This document shows positions 23,455 through 33,141 of a DNA stretch of 64,000 nt, one piece after another. Both the position numbers and the translations under genes were made by a program. How positions within the stretch are numbered: position 1 is the stretch's first letter; each line of letters opens with the position of its first letter. The stretch is from positions 1-64,000 of the forward strand of contig NZ_JAKNRW010000007.1 of the NCBI RefSeq assembly GCF_023072615.1, in the 5' to 3' direction. This stretch comes from Pseudomonas violetae (lineage in GTDB: Bacteria > Pseudomonadota > Gammaproteobacteria > Pseudomonadales > Pseudomonadaceae). The notes below the pieces were generated by a model. It had not been told where the DNA came from. It searched no databases and saw only the letters and a list, made by a program, of their open reading frames with translations.

Positions 23455-25578
23455 ATGGAATGCGGGCCACTTACGCCAGGTGAAGGCAATTCGATTCTGT
23501 TGATCGTCGATGATTACCCGGAAAACTTGATCAGCATGCGTGCCTTGCTGGAACGCAAGGATTGGCAGGTGATGACCGCCTCCTCGGGTTTCGAGGCCTT
23601 GGGCCTGATGCTGGAGCATGATGTCGACCTGGTGCTGTTGGATGTGCAGATGCCGGGCATGGATGGCTTTGAGGTCGCGCAGTTGATGCGCGGCAGCCAG
23701 CGAACCCGACTTACCCCGATCATTTTCCTCACTGCCAACGAAAAGTCCCAGGACGCCGTGCTCAAGGGATACGCCAGCGGTGCGGTGGATTATCTGTTCA
23801 AACCCTTCGACCCGCAGGTTCTCAAGCCAAAAGTTCAGGCGCTGCTTGAACATCAACGCAATCGTCGCGCCCTGCAGCGCCTGAGTCATGATCTGGAGCT
23901 TGCTCGCGCATTTAATGCGTCGGTACTGGATAACGCGGCCGAAGGTATTCTGGTGGTCGATGAAAGCGGGCTGATTCGCTTCGCCAACCCAGCGATGTCG
24001 CGGATGCTCAGTGCCACTGTGCAGGAGCTGGAGGGCAAGGAGTTTCTGGGTTTCCTGCAGAAACCGCATATTCCAATATGGGCGGATTCCGAACTGTTGG
24101 CCGGTTATAGGCGCGGCGAAACTCTGCGCTTGCACGATGCACTGCTGCGAACCGCGCCCAATCAGCAGGTGCCGGTTGCCCTGTCCTGCGCGCCATTGCC
24201 TGCCGAGCAACACGCCATGGTGGTGACGGTGCTCGATATGTCTGTGGTGCGCCATCTGCATCAGCAACTGGAGTTCCAGGCCATCACCGATCCCCTCACC
24301 GGGCTGCTTAACCGTCGAGGTTTTTATCAGACGGTTGAAAACCTGCTGCTGCGCGGTGAGCGCTCCGACAGCGCGTGGGTGCTGTTGTACCTGGACCTTG
24401 ATGGCTTCAAACGGGTTAACGATTCACTCGGTCATGACGCTGGAGATCGGGTGCTGCGCTGGGTTTCCGAGCAATTGAAGGCTTGTTTGCAGCCCTTGGA
24501 TATCCTCGCCCGTATGGGCGGCGATGAGTTCACCGCGCTGCTGGACCTGGAGTTTCCCGAGCAAGCGGCGCAGATTGCCGAAAAGCTGATCGAGCGGGTA
24601 TCGGTCTGTCAGCAGATTGATGGCCTGGATATCGCGCTGGGTGCCAGTATCGGCATCGCCACCTTCCCGGACTGCGGTTCCAACCTAGATGGTTTGTTGC
24701 GTGCGGCGGACATCGCCATGTACGAAGCCAAACGTGCCGGACGCCAGCAGTACCGCTTTTACGACCATGAAATGAACGGCCGCGCGCGCTCACGATTGAT
24801 GCTGGAAGAGAGCGTGCGCGACGCCATCGATAACCGTGATTTCAACTTGGTCTATCAGCCCCAGGTGGCCATTAACGGTGGGCAGATCCGAGGGTTCGAA
24901 GCCCTTTTGCGCTGGCAGCACCCTAGCGTTGGTGATGTGCCGCCGGGGCTGTTTTTGCCGCTGCTCGAAGAAGCGCGGCTGATCAGTCGCCTGGGCAGCT
25001 GGATTTACCAGCGCGGAGCGGGCCAGCGCAAGGCGTGGGAAACCCTGTTCGCCGAGGACCTGGTACTGGGGGTGAGTTTGAGCAGCACCCAGTTCGGGAT
25101 GCCGCACCTGGTCACCGAATTGCGCCAGGTGCTGGAGCGTCACGGGCTGCAGCCGCGTCATCTGGAAGTCGAAGTCACCGAGGAGGCATTGGCACAAAAT
25201 CCCGAGGAAACCCGCAAGCAACTGCGGCTGCTGCGTAATCTGGGAGTGCGGGTCGCGCTGGATGACTTCGGTTCAGGAGCCTGTTCGCTGTCGCATCTGC
25301 GTGACCTGGAGCTGGACACCTTGAAAATCGATCGGCATCTGATCGCCCGGTTGCCGGATTCATCCCGGGATGCCGCATTGGTGAGCAATGTGATTGACCT
25401 GTGCCGGCAGTACGGGATCCTGGTCATTGCCGAAGGCGTGGAAACAGTCGCGCAATATGAATGGCTGCAGGTGCACGGTTGCGAGTATGTACAGGGCTTC
25501 CTGGTGGCGCGGCCGATGATGGCCGAGGACGTCGGCGAATTTGTCCTGCCGTTCGACTGGAGCACGCTGATGCCGTGA
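23455..25578 (+). CDS. Response regulator with REC-PAS-GGDEF-EAL domains
   Basis: A 707-residue cytoplasmic c-di-GMP protein. The receiver domain (about 12-130) has the acidic pair D19/D20, phospho-acceptor D63 (LLDVQMPG) and K116. A PAS domain (about 152-265) follows. The GGDEF domain (275-435) has an intact GGDEF at 355-359, but the inhibitory RxxD is QPLD, so product inhibition is probably lost. The EAL domain (about 445-700) has E482, E573, DDFG at 603-606, K624, E660 and E663. The metal-binding Asn of the usual VNLS motif is Ser541, which may reduce phosphodiesterase activity. No partner kinase is adjacent. Start ATG 23455 follows AGAAGAGAAG. Confidence 0.92.
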   Translation: MECGPLTPGEGNSILLIVDDYPENLISMRALLERKDWQVMTASSGFEALGLMLEHDVDLVLLDVQMPGMDGFEVAQLMRGSQRTRLTPIIFLTANEKSQDAVLKGYASGAVDYLFKPFDPQVLKPKVQALLEHQRNRRALQRLSHDLELARAFNASVLDNAAEGILVVDESGLIRFANPAMSRMLSATVQELEGKEFLGFLQKPHIPIWADSELLAGYRRGETLRLHDALLRTAPNQQVPVALSCAPLPAEQHAMVVTVLDMSVVRHLHQQLEFQAITDPLTGLLNRRGFYQTVENLLLRGERSDSAWVLLYLDLDGFKRVNDSLGHDAGDRVLRWVSEQLKACLQPLDILARMGGDEFTALLDLEFPEQAAQIAEKLIERVSVCQQIDGLDIALGASIGIATFPDCGSNLDGLLRAADIAMYEAKRAGRQQYRFYDHEMNGRARSRLMLEESVRDAIDNRDFNLVYQPQVAINGGQIRGFEALLRWQHPSVGDVPPGLFLPLLEEARLISRLGSWIYQRGAGQRKAWETLFAEDLVLGVSLSSTQFGMPHLVTELRQVLERHGLQPRHLEVEVTEEALAQNPEETRKQLRLLRNLGVRVALDDFGSGACSLSHLRDLELDTLKIDRHLIARLPDSSRDAALVSNVIDLCRQYGILVIAEGVETVAQYEWLQVHGCEYVQGFLVARPMMAEDVGEFVLPFDWSTLMP

Positions 25579-25623
25579 ATTCGCTACACTGGCGACCTGT
25601 TCGTCATTGATGTTGCCGTTTCC

Positions 25624-26115
25624 ATGACCGCGTTAAAATACCTCCAAGCTTATCCCGCTGCGCTGCAGGATCAGGTACGCCAGCTGATCGCCGAGGAGCG
25701 GCTGGGCGAGTACCTGACTCGGCGCTACCCGGAAAAACATGGTGTCCAGAGCGACAAGGCGCTGTACACCTATGCGCTGGACCTCAAGCAGGAATACCTG
25801 CGCAACGCCCCTGCGATCGACAAGGTGCTGTTCGATAATCGTCTGGACCTGACCCATCGCGCCCTGGGCCTGCACACCACCATTTCCCGGGTGCAGGGCG
25901 GCAAGCTCAAGGCGAAGAAAGAAATCCGTGTGGCTTCGTTGTTCAAGGAGGCTCCGTCCGAGTTCCTGAAGATGATCGTGGTGCACGAGCTGGCGCATTT
26001 CAAGGAATCGGATCACAACAAGGCTTTCTACAAGTTGTGCGAACACATGTTGCCGGGGTATCACCAGGTGGAGTTTGATCTGCGGGTGTACCTGACGTGG
26101 CGGGATATGCTCTAG
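25624..26115 (+). CDS. YgjP-like zinc metallopeptidase-domain protein (M48-type HELAH)
   Basis: A 163-residue cytoplasmic protein with the zincin motif HELAH (121-125) and a third ligand His131 in HFKESDHNKAFYKLCEHMLPGY. This is the YgjP/DUF45 arrangement, related to SprT. Whether it cleaves protein is unknown for the family. Unlike most YgjP proteins it has a basic N-terminal extension. Start ATG 25624, 45 bp after the GGDEF-EAL gene. A repeat of the GATCGCAGC type follows. Confidence 0.85.
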   Translation: MTALKYLQAYPAALQDQVRQLIAEERLGEYLTRRYPEKHGVQSDKALYTYALDLKQEYLRNAPAIDKVLFDNRLDLTHRALGLHTTISRVQGGKLKAKKEIRVASLFKEAPSEFLKMIVVHELAHFKESDHNKAFYKLCEHMLPGYHQVEFDLRVYLTWRDML

Positions 26116-26150
26116 GAGCTGCCGAAGGCTGCGATCCTTTGATCTTCCAA
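26113..26150. repeat. GATCGCAGC-type repeat, half copy
   Basis: TAGGAGCTGCCGAAGGCTGC followed by GATCCTTTGATCTT, directly at the stop codon of the YgjP-like gene. It is a single arm of the family seen at 2681-2745. Confidence 0.6.
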
Positions 26151-26165
26151 TAACAAGGACCGAAC

Positions 26166-26456
26166 GTGAGCAAGACCAAAACCAGCTTCTACCGCCGCCT
26201 CTACGTGGCCTACCTGATCGACAGCGGGCTCGCCAGCAGCGTCCCGGCGCTGACCGAGGTGACAGGCATGCCCCGGCGTACGGCGCAGGACACCATTGCG
26301 GCGCTGGCCGACCTGGATATCATCTGCGAGTTCGAGCAGGAGGAGGGCGCGCGCAATCATGCCGGGCGCTATCGGATTCGCGATTGGGGGGCGATAGATC
26401 GGGGGTGGATTGAGCGCAATTTGCAGCAGGTTAAGGCGGTGCTTGAGTATCCCTGA
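26166..26456 (+). CDS. Winged helix-turn-helix protein (HTH_43-like)
   Basis: A 96-residue protein almost wholly made of a winged helix. FYRRLYVAYLIDSGLASSVPALTEVTGMPRRTAQDTIAALADLDIICEF gives helix-turn-recognition helix, and the AGRYRIRDWGAIDRGWI segment gives the wing and a last helix. This matches the small HTH_43 family of gamma-proteobacteria. Its targets are unknown. The GTG at 26166 has AAGGA nine nt upstream. It may be co-transcribed with the YgjP-like gene (50 bp gap). Confidence 0.8.
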   Translation: MSKTKTSFYRRLYVAYLIDSGLASSVPALTEVTGMPRRTAQDTIAALADLDIICEFEQEEGARNHAGRYRIRDWGAIDRGWIERNLQQVKAVLEYP

Positions 26457-26479
26457 ATCTGCGGTGCTGGTGCTGGCCT

Positions 26480-26572
26480 CTTCGCGAGCAAGCCCGCCCC
26501 CACAATGATCTGCGCACCGCCACAGATCCCGAACCCTACCAAAAGCCTGTGGGCGCGGGCTTGCTCGCGAAT
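26480..26572. repeat. REP doublet (TTCGCGAGCAAGCCCGC type)
   Basis: Arms TTCGCGAGCAAGCCCGCCCC and GGGCGCGGGCTTGCTCGCGA between the winged-helix gene and the converging elaA. Confidence 0.88.
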
Positions 26573-26575
26573 ATT

Positions 26576-27028
26576 CTAAGGGCGACGCATGCCTATATGT
26601 GGAATGTCATCCTCCAAATACTCTTCACCTGCCACCACAAACCCGTACCTGGCGTAATACCCCTGCAAATGCGCCTGTGCAGACAGATAGATCGGCACCT
26701 GCGGCCAACGCTTTTCTGCCTGTTTCAGCGCCTGGGTCATCAGATCATGCCCCAGCCCGGTGCCGCGCATCTGAGCTGCGATGAGCACCCTTCCGATCAC
26801 CACATCGCCGCCCTGCATCTCCGGGTCAAGCAGGCGCAGATAGGCCACCAGCCGGTCGTCATTCCAAGCCATCAGATGGCAGGTGTCGCCTTCCAGGTCC
26901 TGGCCATCGATGTCCTGGTACGCGCACTTCTGCTCGACCACGAAGACTTCCGCTCGCAATTGCAGAATGGTGTACAGCTGCTCTTTGCCCAGATCGCTAT
27001 GGTGTTTGCAGACCCATTCAACTGTCAT
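26576..27028 (-). CDS. elaA: GNAT-family N-acyltransferase ElaA
   Basis: A 150-residue acyl-CoA dependent N-acyltransferase of the ElaA group. Seen are LYTILQLRAEVFVVEQKCAYQDIDGQDLEGDTCHLMAW, then VIGRVLIAAQMRGTGLGHDLM (the acetyl-CoA pyrophosphate loop), AQAHLQGYYARYGFVVAGEEYLEDDIPHIGM at the end. The acceptor is unknown. The ATG at 27028 is chosen over an in-frame TTG at 27034 because AAGGA lies eight nt upstream of it. It is divergent from the solute-binding gene at 27197. Confidence 0.92.
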   Translation of the reverse strand: MTVEWVCKHHSDLGKEQLYTILQLRAEVFVVEQKCAYQDIDGQDLEGDTCHLMAWNDDRLVAYLRLLDPEMQGGDVVIGRVLIAAQMRGTGLGHDLMTQALKQAEKRWPQVPIYLSAQAHLQGYYARYGFVVAGEEYLEDDIPHIGMRRP

Positions 27029-27196
27029 TTTCAAATTCCTTGTTCAACCTCGTGCTGATACTAAGCGCCTTGACTGAAGATGTCTTGGTGACGAATAAAT
27101 CTGTGACAAAGGCCAAAATGCCATCATTCAATTCGTGCGGCTCAGTCCTCTTTGTGTAATCTTCGATGAAAGCCCGCCCGCCAAGGATTTTCCAGC

Positions 27197-27934
27197 ATGC
27201 CGCGAGTGCATCGTGCCTTTGCTTTGATTGGATTGCTGTTACTGTTTCAGAATGCGTTGGCGGAAAAGCTGCGGCTCGTGGCTGATGCTTGGCCACCATT
27301 TACCGATGCCACGCTGATCAATGGCGGCTTGGCTACAGACATCGTCAGTACCGCGCTGGCCCGCGCCGGTTATGCCAGTGACTTCGAGCAGGTGCCCTGG
27401 GCGCGCGCCTTGCTCGGGATTGGCGAGGGCCGCTATGACGTGCTCGTCAACGCCTGGTACAACGAGGAGCGCACCCGGATCGGGCAGTTTTCCGGTGAGT
27501 ATCTGTTGAACCGGGTTCGCTTCATCAAGCGCAAAGACGCCCCCATCGAATATAACAATCTGCAACAGCTGCATACCTACCCGATCGCGGTGGTGCGTGG
27601 CTACGCCTATTCTCAGGTATTCGATAGCGATGCATCGCTGCAGAAAGTCCCGGTCCACAGCTTTGTCATGGCGGTGCGGATGCTCGCTGCCGACCGGGTA
27701 AAGCTCACACTGGAAGATGAACTCGTGGCGCGTTATTACCTGTCGCGCGAATCCGCCAAAGTACGCAACTCAGTGGAGTTCGTGCCCAAGCCCTTGAGCG
27801 AGAACAGCCTGCATATTCTGGTCAGCCTGAAGAACCCCCGGCATAAGCAAATCGTGGCGGGGTTTGATCAAGCGATTGCGGGGATGAAGGCGGATGGGAG
27901 CTACGAGCGGCTGTTCAAGCAGCATGGGATGTGA
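27197..27934 (+). CDS. Periplasmic solute-binding protein, family 3
   Basis: A 245-residue exported protein with a short signal peptide (FALIGLLLLFQNALA) followed by EKLRLVADAWPPFTDATLINGG, the first strand and ligand loop of family 3 binding proteins. Later segments GEGRYDVLVNAWYNEERTRIGQFSGEY and YEFVPKPLSENSLHILVSLKNP-like stretches fit the family. No transporter genes adjoin. It is distantly like the protein at 1768-2583. The ligand is unknown. Start ATG 27197 follows AAGGATTTTCCAGC. Confidence 0.85.
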   Translation: MPRVHRAFALIGLLLLFQNALAEKLRLVADAWPPFTDATLINGGLATDIVSTALARAGYASDFEQVPWARALLGIGEGRYDVLVNAWYNEERTRIGQFSGEYLLNRVRFIKRKDAPIEYNNLQQLHTYPIAVVRGYAYSQVFDSDASLQKVPVHSFVMAVRMLAADRVKLTLEDELVARYYLSRESAKVRNSVEFVPKPLSENSLHILVSLKNPRHKQIVAGFDQAIAGMKADGSYERLFKQHGM

Positions 27935-27961
27935 AAGAGGAGCCGCTTCAAGCCAGCAGCT

Positions 27962-30145
27962 TCAGGCTTCTGCGCTGTCCTTGATCAAATGCGCAGCCAA
28001 GGTCCGCAACGGTCCGAGCTGGCGGCAGATCAGTGCCAATTGAGTCTGCACCAGACGTTGCCCTTCATCGATCTCATCCGCCATCTGCTCGAGCTCATTG
28101 GCCAGCGCTTCCTCTTCGTCGCTCTGAATTGCGATCGGCGTCTTGCTTGCCAGGCCCTGGGCAATTTCGTCGATGCAGCCAGCCAGCTTGACGCCGGCGC
28201 CCTCGATCAAGTGCTCGCGTATTTCCGCGGGCAGCTGTGTCTCGCGGTGCGCGCCGAGTCCTGACAGATAACTGAGCAAGGTGTGCGATAGCACCAGGAA
28301 GCGGAAGCCGACATCCGCCTCCTTACGGAAATGCCCTGGTTCCATCAGCATATTGGCCAATGTCGTCGACAGGGCCGCATCGGCGTTGTGCGCATTGCGC
28401 CGGGCCAGTCGATAGGCCAAGTCGTCGCTCTTGCCGGCGGCGTACTGCTGCATGATCTGGCGCAGGTAGATGCTATTGCAGGTCAGGGTGTTTGCCAGGA
28501 CTTTGTTAAGGCGTCGGCCCTGCCAGTCCGGCAGGAACAGGAACACCGCCAGGCCGGCTATCAGGCTGCCCAGCAAGGTATCGAAGAGCCGGGGCAAGAA
28601 CAGCCCGTAACCGTCGCCGACCTGGTTGAAGCAGAACAGCACCATCAGGGTGATCGCGGCAGTCGCCAAGGTGTAGCGGGTAGTGCGGTTGATAAAGAAC
28701 ACCACGCCGGCGGCGATCGCGAAGCACGACTGCACCAGCGGATTGGGAAACAGGTCGAACAGCGCCCAGGCCACGGTCAGGCCGATGGCGGTGCCGATGA
28801 TCCGTTGACCGAGTTTGCGTCGAGTGGCGCCATAGTTCGGCTGACAGACAAACAGCGTAGTGAGGATGATCCAGTAACCCTGGGACGGGTGGATCAAATG
28901 CACCATGCCATAGCCGATGCTCAACGCCAGGGGCAATCGCAGGGCGTGGCGGAACAACAACGAGGTCGGTGTCAGCTGCGTGCGCAGGCGAATCCACACG
29001 TCCTTTAGGCTGCGAGGTGATCGGTCGAGCAGGCTGCTATCGGTGGCGTCGGCCAGAGCGTCGGGGTTGCTGGCGTCGCTGAGTAGGCGGTCGAGGGTGC
29101 CGAGGTTGGCCGCCAACGCCCGCAGTGAGCGCAGCAGACCGCGCCAGGCCGGGTTGCTCTGGACCCGCAGGTGTTCGAGGGAGGCGTGCAGGTCACTCAG
29201 GGCTTCAGCGAAACCGGCGTCATAGACGAACGGTTGGCGCATCTGAATGGACTCTGCCAGTGCACGGCAGGCTTTACCTTGCTGGCGCAGCAGGCGCTGG
29301 CAACGGAACAGCACGTCGCTGTGGAAAAACGCATCGGCCAGGGCGTTATAGGGATAGTGCGAGGAACTGGCGCGCTCGTGGATGTCTTGGGCGAGGAAAT
29401 ACAGTTTCAGATAGCGGCTGACTTTAGAGCCGGGGCGGCCGTTGCCGACACGGTGCAGGATGATTTCCTTGGCGGCGTTGAGGGCGGCGACCACCCGGCC
29501 GTTCTGTTGCGCCAGTTCCAGGCGACGAGCTTCTACGTCCATTTGCCGTATCGGTTCGAATAGCGACGATTTCAGCTTCAGGTAAAAACCCAGTTCACGG
29601 AACAGTCGCGCCAGGCTCTGTTGCACTGGCTGGTTGGAAAACATCGCCTGCCACAGCACCGAGAGCATGCCGTACCACGTCGCGCCCGCCACTAGCAGCA
29701 GCGGTTCATGCCAGAAGTCGGTGACCGCCCCTCCGCGCTGGTCCACGCCGATCATAGTGTAGACCGACAGAATCAGGGTCGCCGAGGCAATCGCCCCGTA
29801 GCGTTCACCCAGGGCGCCGAGCATGGTCAGGCCGAAGCTTGCCAACGCCAGGGCGATGACAAAGACAATGGGGTAGGGGAACAACAGCTCGACCGAGAGT
29901 GCGGCAACACTGAAGCACACCAGCGTCACTGCCAGGGCGTTGAGACGGCCTTGCCAACTGTCGTCGGTCTCGGCCAGGGCGCTGGCGATGATCCCCAGGA
30001 ACAGCGGAATCAGCAGGCCCATTTCATCCTGGTACCAACACAGCGCCATGCTGCCGGTCAGAGCAATGAACACCCGCACGCTGTAGCTGAACTTATCCAG
30101 TGCCCAGAGGCGACGCATAGACTGACGAAATGAGCTTGATGGCAT
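27962..30145 (-). CDS. yccS: YccS/FUSC-family inner-membrane protein
   Basis: A 727-residue protein with two blocks of membrane helices (about residues 22-150 and 395-520), each followed by a cytoplasmic region. This is the FUSC layout of YccS, YhfK and AaeB, proteins implicated in efflux of aromatic acids or other small molecules. Family signals are ALDKFSYSVRVFIALTGSMALCWY at the N-terminus and GYWIILTTLFVCQPNYGATRRKLGQRIIGTAIGL in the second block. Usual YccS length is about 720. It stands alone; its 3' end converges on the solute-binding gene. Confidence 0.9.
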   Translation of the reverse strand: MPSSSFRQSMRRLWALDKFSYSVRVFIALTGSMALCWYQDEMGLLIPLFLGIIASALAETDDSWQGRLNALAVTLVCFSVAALSVELLFPYPIVFVIALALASFGLTMLGALGERYGAIASATLILSVYTMIGVDQRGGAVTDFWHEPLLLVAGATWYGMLSVLWQAMFSNQPVQQSLARLFRELGFYLKLKSSLFEPIRQMDVEARRLELAQQNGRVVAALNAAKEIILHRVGNGRPGSKVSRYLKLYFLAQDIHERASSSHYPYNALADAFFHSDVLFRCQRLLRQQGKACRALAESIQMRQPFVYDAGFAEALSDLHASLEHLRVQSNPAWRGLLRSLRALAANLGTLDRLLSDASNPDALADATDSSLLDRSPRSLKDVWIRLRTQLTPTSLLFRHALRLPLALSIGYGMVHLIHPSQGYWIILTTLFVCQPNYGATRRKLGQRIIGTAIGLTVAWALFDLFPNPLVQSCFAIAAGVVFFINRTTRYTLATAAITLMVLFCFNQVGDGYGLFLPRLFDTLLGSLIAGLAVFLFLPDWQGRRLNKVLANTLTCNSIYLRQIMQQYAAGKSDDLAYRLARRNAHNADAALSTTLANMLMEPGHFRKEADVGFRFLVLSHTLLSYLSGLGAHRETQLPAEIREHLIEGAGVKLAGCIDEIAQGLASKTPIAIQSDEEEALANELEQMADEIDEGQRLVQTQLALICRQLGPLRTLAAHLIKDSAEA

Positions 30146-30264
30146 GAAGTGCTAAGGCCTTCCGAGGCAATGACGCTAAATTGAGCCAGTAATGACGTTG
30201 ACGCAATGGCGTCGATCACATCTGACAGCAAAATCTGTTCCTTTAGAGATCGACACAATTTAAA

Positions 30265-30351
30265 TGTGGGAGCGGGCTTGCTCGCGAACGCATTCTGTCA
30301 ATCGCCGTAGATATTGACTGACACACCGCTTTCGCGAGCACGCCCCCACAT
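30265..30351. repeat. REP doublet (TGTGGGAGCGGGC type)
   Basis: Arms TGTGGGAGCGGGCTTGCTCG and TTCGCGAGCACGCCCCCACA between yccS and the flavoprotein gene. Confidence 0.88.
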
Positions 30352-30366
30352 TTTGATCTGCGACTG

Positions 30367-31545
30367 TCAGACGTATTGCGCGGCGGCGTAGCCTGAAGCC
30401 CACGCCCACTGGAAGTTGAAGCCACCCAGGTGGCCTGTGACATCAAGCACTTCGCCGATGAAATATAGGCCGGGGCTTTTCAGTGACTCCATGGTCTTCG
30501 ATGAAACCTCGTGGGTGTCGACGCCGCCCAGGGTCACTTCCGCCGTGCGATAACCTTCGGTCCCTGCCGGCACCACTTCCCAGCGGGCCAGTTTCTCGGC
30601 AATGTCCGCAATTTCCCCGTGGGTGTACTGCTTCATCGGCTTGGAGACGAACCAGTTGTCTGCCAGCAGGTTGGCCATTTTCTTGGTGAATATCTCCCCC
30701 AGCAATGTCTTCAGCTCGCTGTTCGGGCGTTCGGCTTGCTGTTGTTGCAGCCAGGCCGGTACATCATGGTCGGGCATCAAGTTGATCTCGACTGTGTCGC
30801 CAGACTCCCAGAACGAGGAGACCTGTAAAATCGCCGGACCGCTAAGGCCGCGATGGGTGAACAGGATGTTCTCGCGGAAGCTTTGCTCGTTGCAGCTCAC
30901 TAGGCAATCCACCGAAGTGCCGGACAGTTCGGTACACAATTGCTTGAGCTGATCGGTGATGGTGAATGGCACCAGGCCGGCGCGGGTAGGCAGTAATTCG
31001 TGTCCAAATTGTCTGGCCACCTGATAGCCGAAGCCGGTGGCGCCCAGGGTTGGAATTGACAGGCCGCCCGTGGCGATCACCAGGGATTGGCAGCTCAACT
31101 GCCCCAGCGTGGTGTCCAGCAGATAACCGCTGTCGATTTTCTCGATGGTCTGGATCGAGGTGTCCAAGTGCAGGCTGACGCCGACTTGGTCGCACTCGTT
31201 GAGCAGCATCTCGAGGATGTCACTGGATTTGTTATCGCAGAACAGCTGGCCGAGCTTTTTCTCGTGATACGGCACACCGTGCTTGGCGACCATGCCGATG
31301 AAATCCCACTGGGTGTAACGGGCCAGTGCGGATTTGCAGAAATGTGGGTTCTGGGAAAGGAAATTGCCTGGTTCGGTGTACATGTTGGTGAAATTGCAGC
31401 GGCCCCCGCCCGACATCAGGATTTTCTTGCCGGCCTTGTTCGCATGGTCGAGCAACATAACCTTGCGCCCGCGCCCGGCGGCGGTCAGCGCACACATCAA
31501 ACCTGCGGCGCCAGCGCCAATGATCACGACTTCGGTAGAGCGCAA
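30367..31545 (-). CDS. HI0933/YhiN-family FAD-dependent oxidoreductase
   Basis: A 392-residue flavoprotein. The N-terminal FAD-binding motif is VIIGAGAAGLMCALTAAGRGRKVMLLDH, followed by KILMSGGGRCNFTN, the signature of the HI0933 family. The C-terminus EVLDVTGHLGGFNFQWAWASGYAAA contacts FAD. Members (BaiN, RdsA/YhiN) are linked to steroid reduction or rRNA quality; the substrate here is unknown. The start codon is TTG at 31545, with AGAGGA seven nt upstream. Confidence 0.9.
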   Translation of the reverse strand: MRSTEVVIIGAGAAGLMCALTAAGRGRKVMLLDHANKAGKKILMSGGGRCNFTNMYTEPGNFLSQNPHFCKSALARYTQWDFIGMVAKHGVPYHEKKLGQLFCDNKSSDILEMLLNECDQVGVSLHLDTSIQTIEKIDSGYLLDTTLGQLSCQSLVIATGGLSIPTLGATGFGYQVARQFGHELLPTRAGLVPFTITDQLKQLCTELSGTSVDCLVSCNEQSFRENILFTHRGLSGPAILQVSSFWESGDTVEINLMPDHDVPAWLQQQQAERPNSELKTLLGEIFTKKMANLLADNWFVSKPMKQYTHGEIADIAEKLARWEVVPAGTEGYRTAEVTLGGVDTHEVSSKTMESLKSPGLYFIGEVLDVTGHLGGFNFQWAWASGYAAAQYV

Positions 31546-31581
31546 AACGGTGTCCTCTTAATGTGTCACCACAAAACAAAC

Positions 31582-31672
31582 TGTGGGAGCGAGCTTGCTC
31601 GCGATGGCGGACTGACAGACAACATTGATGTTGAATGTGCTGGCCTCATCGCGAGCAAGCTCGCTCCCACAG
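31582..31672. repeat. REP doublet (TGTGGGAGCGAGC type)
   Basis: Perfectly matched outer arms TGTGGGAGCGAGCTTGCTCG and CGAGCAAGCTCGCTCCCACA, between dbpA and the flavoprotein gene. Confidence 0.92.
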
Positions 31673-31698
31673 GGGATCTTCGTTGGGCAGATGATCTC

Positions 31699-33084
<1,386 letters not shown>

Positions 33085-33141
33085 GAGACTGGCCTGCAAA
33101 ACAAAATGTCGCGCAGTGTATCAGTCCTGTGACCATTGGCC

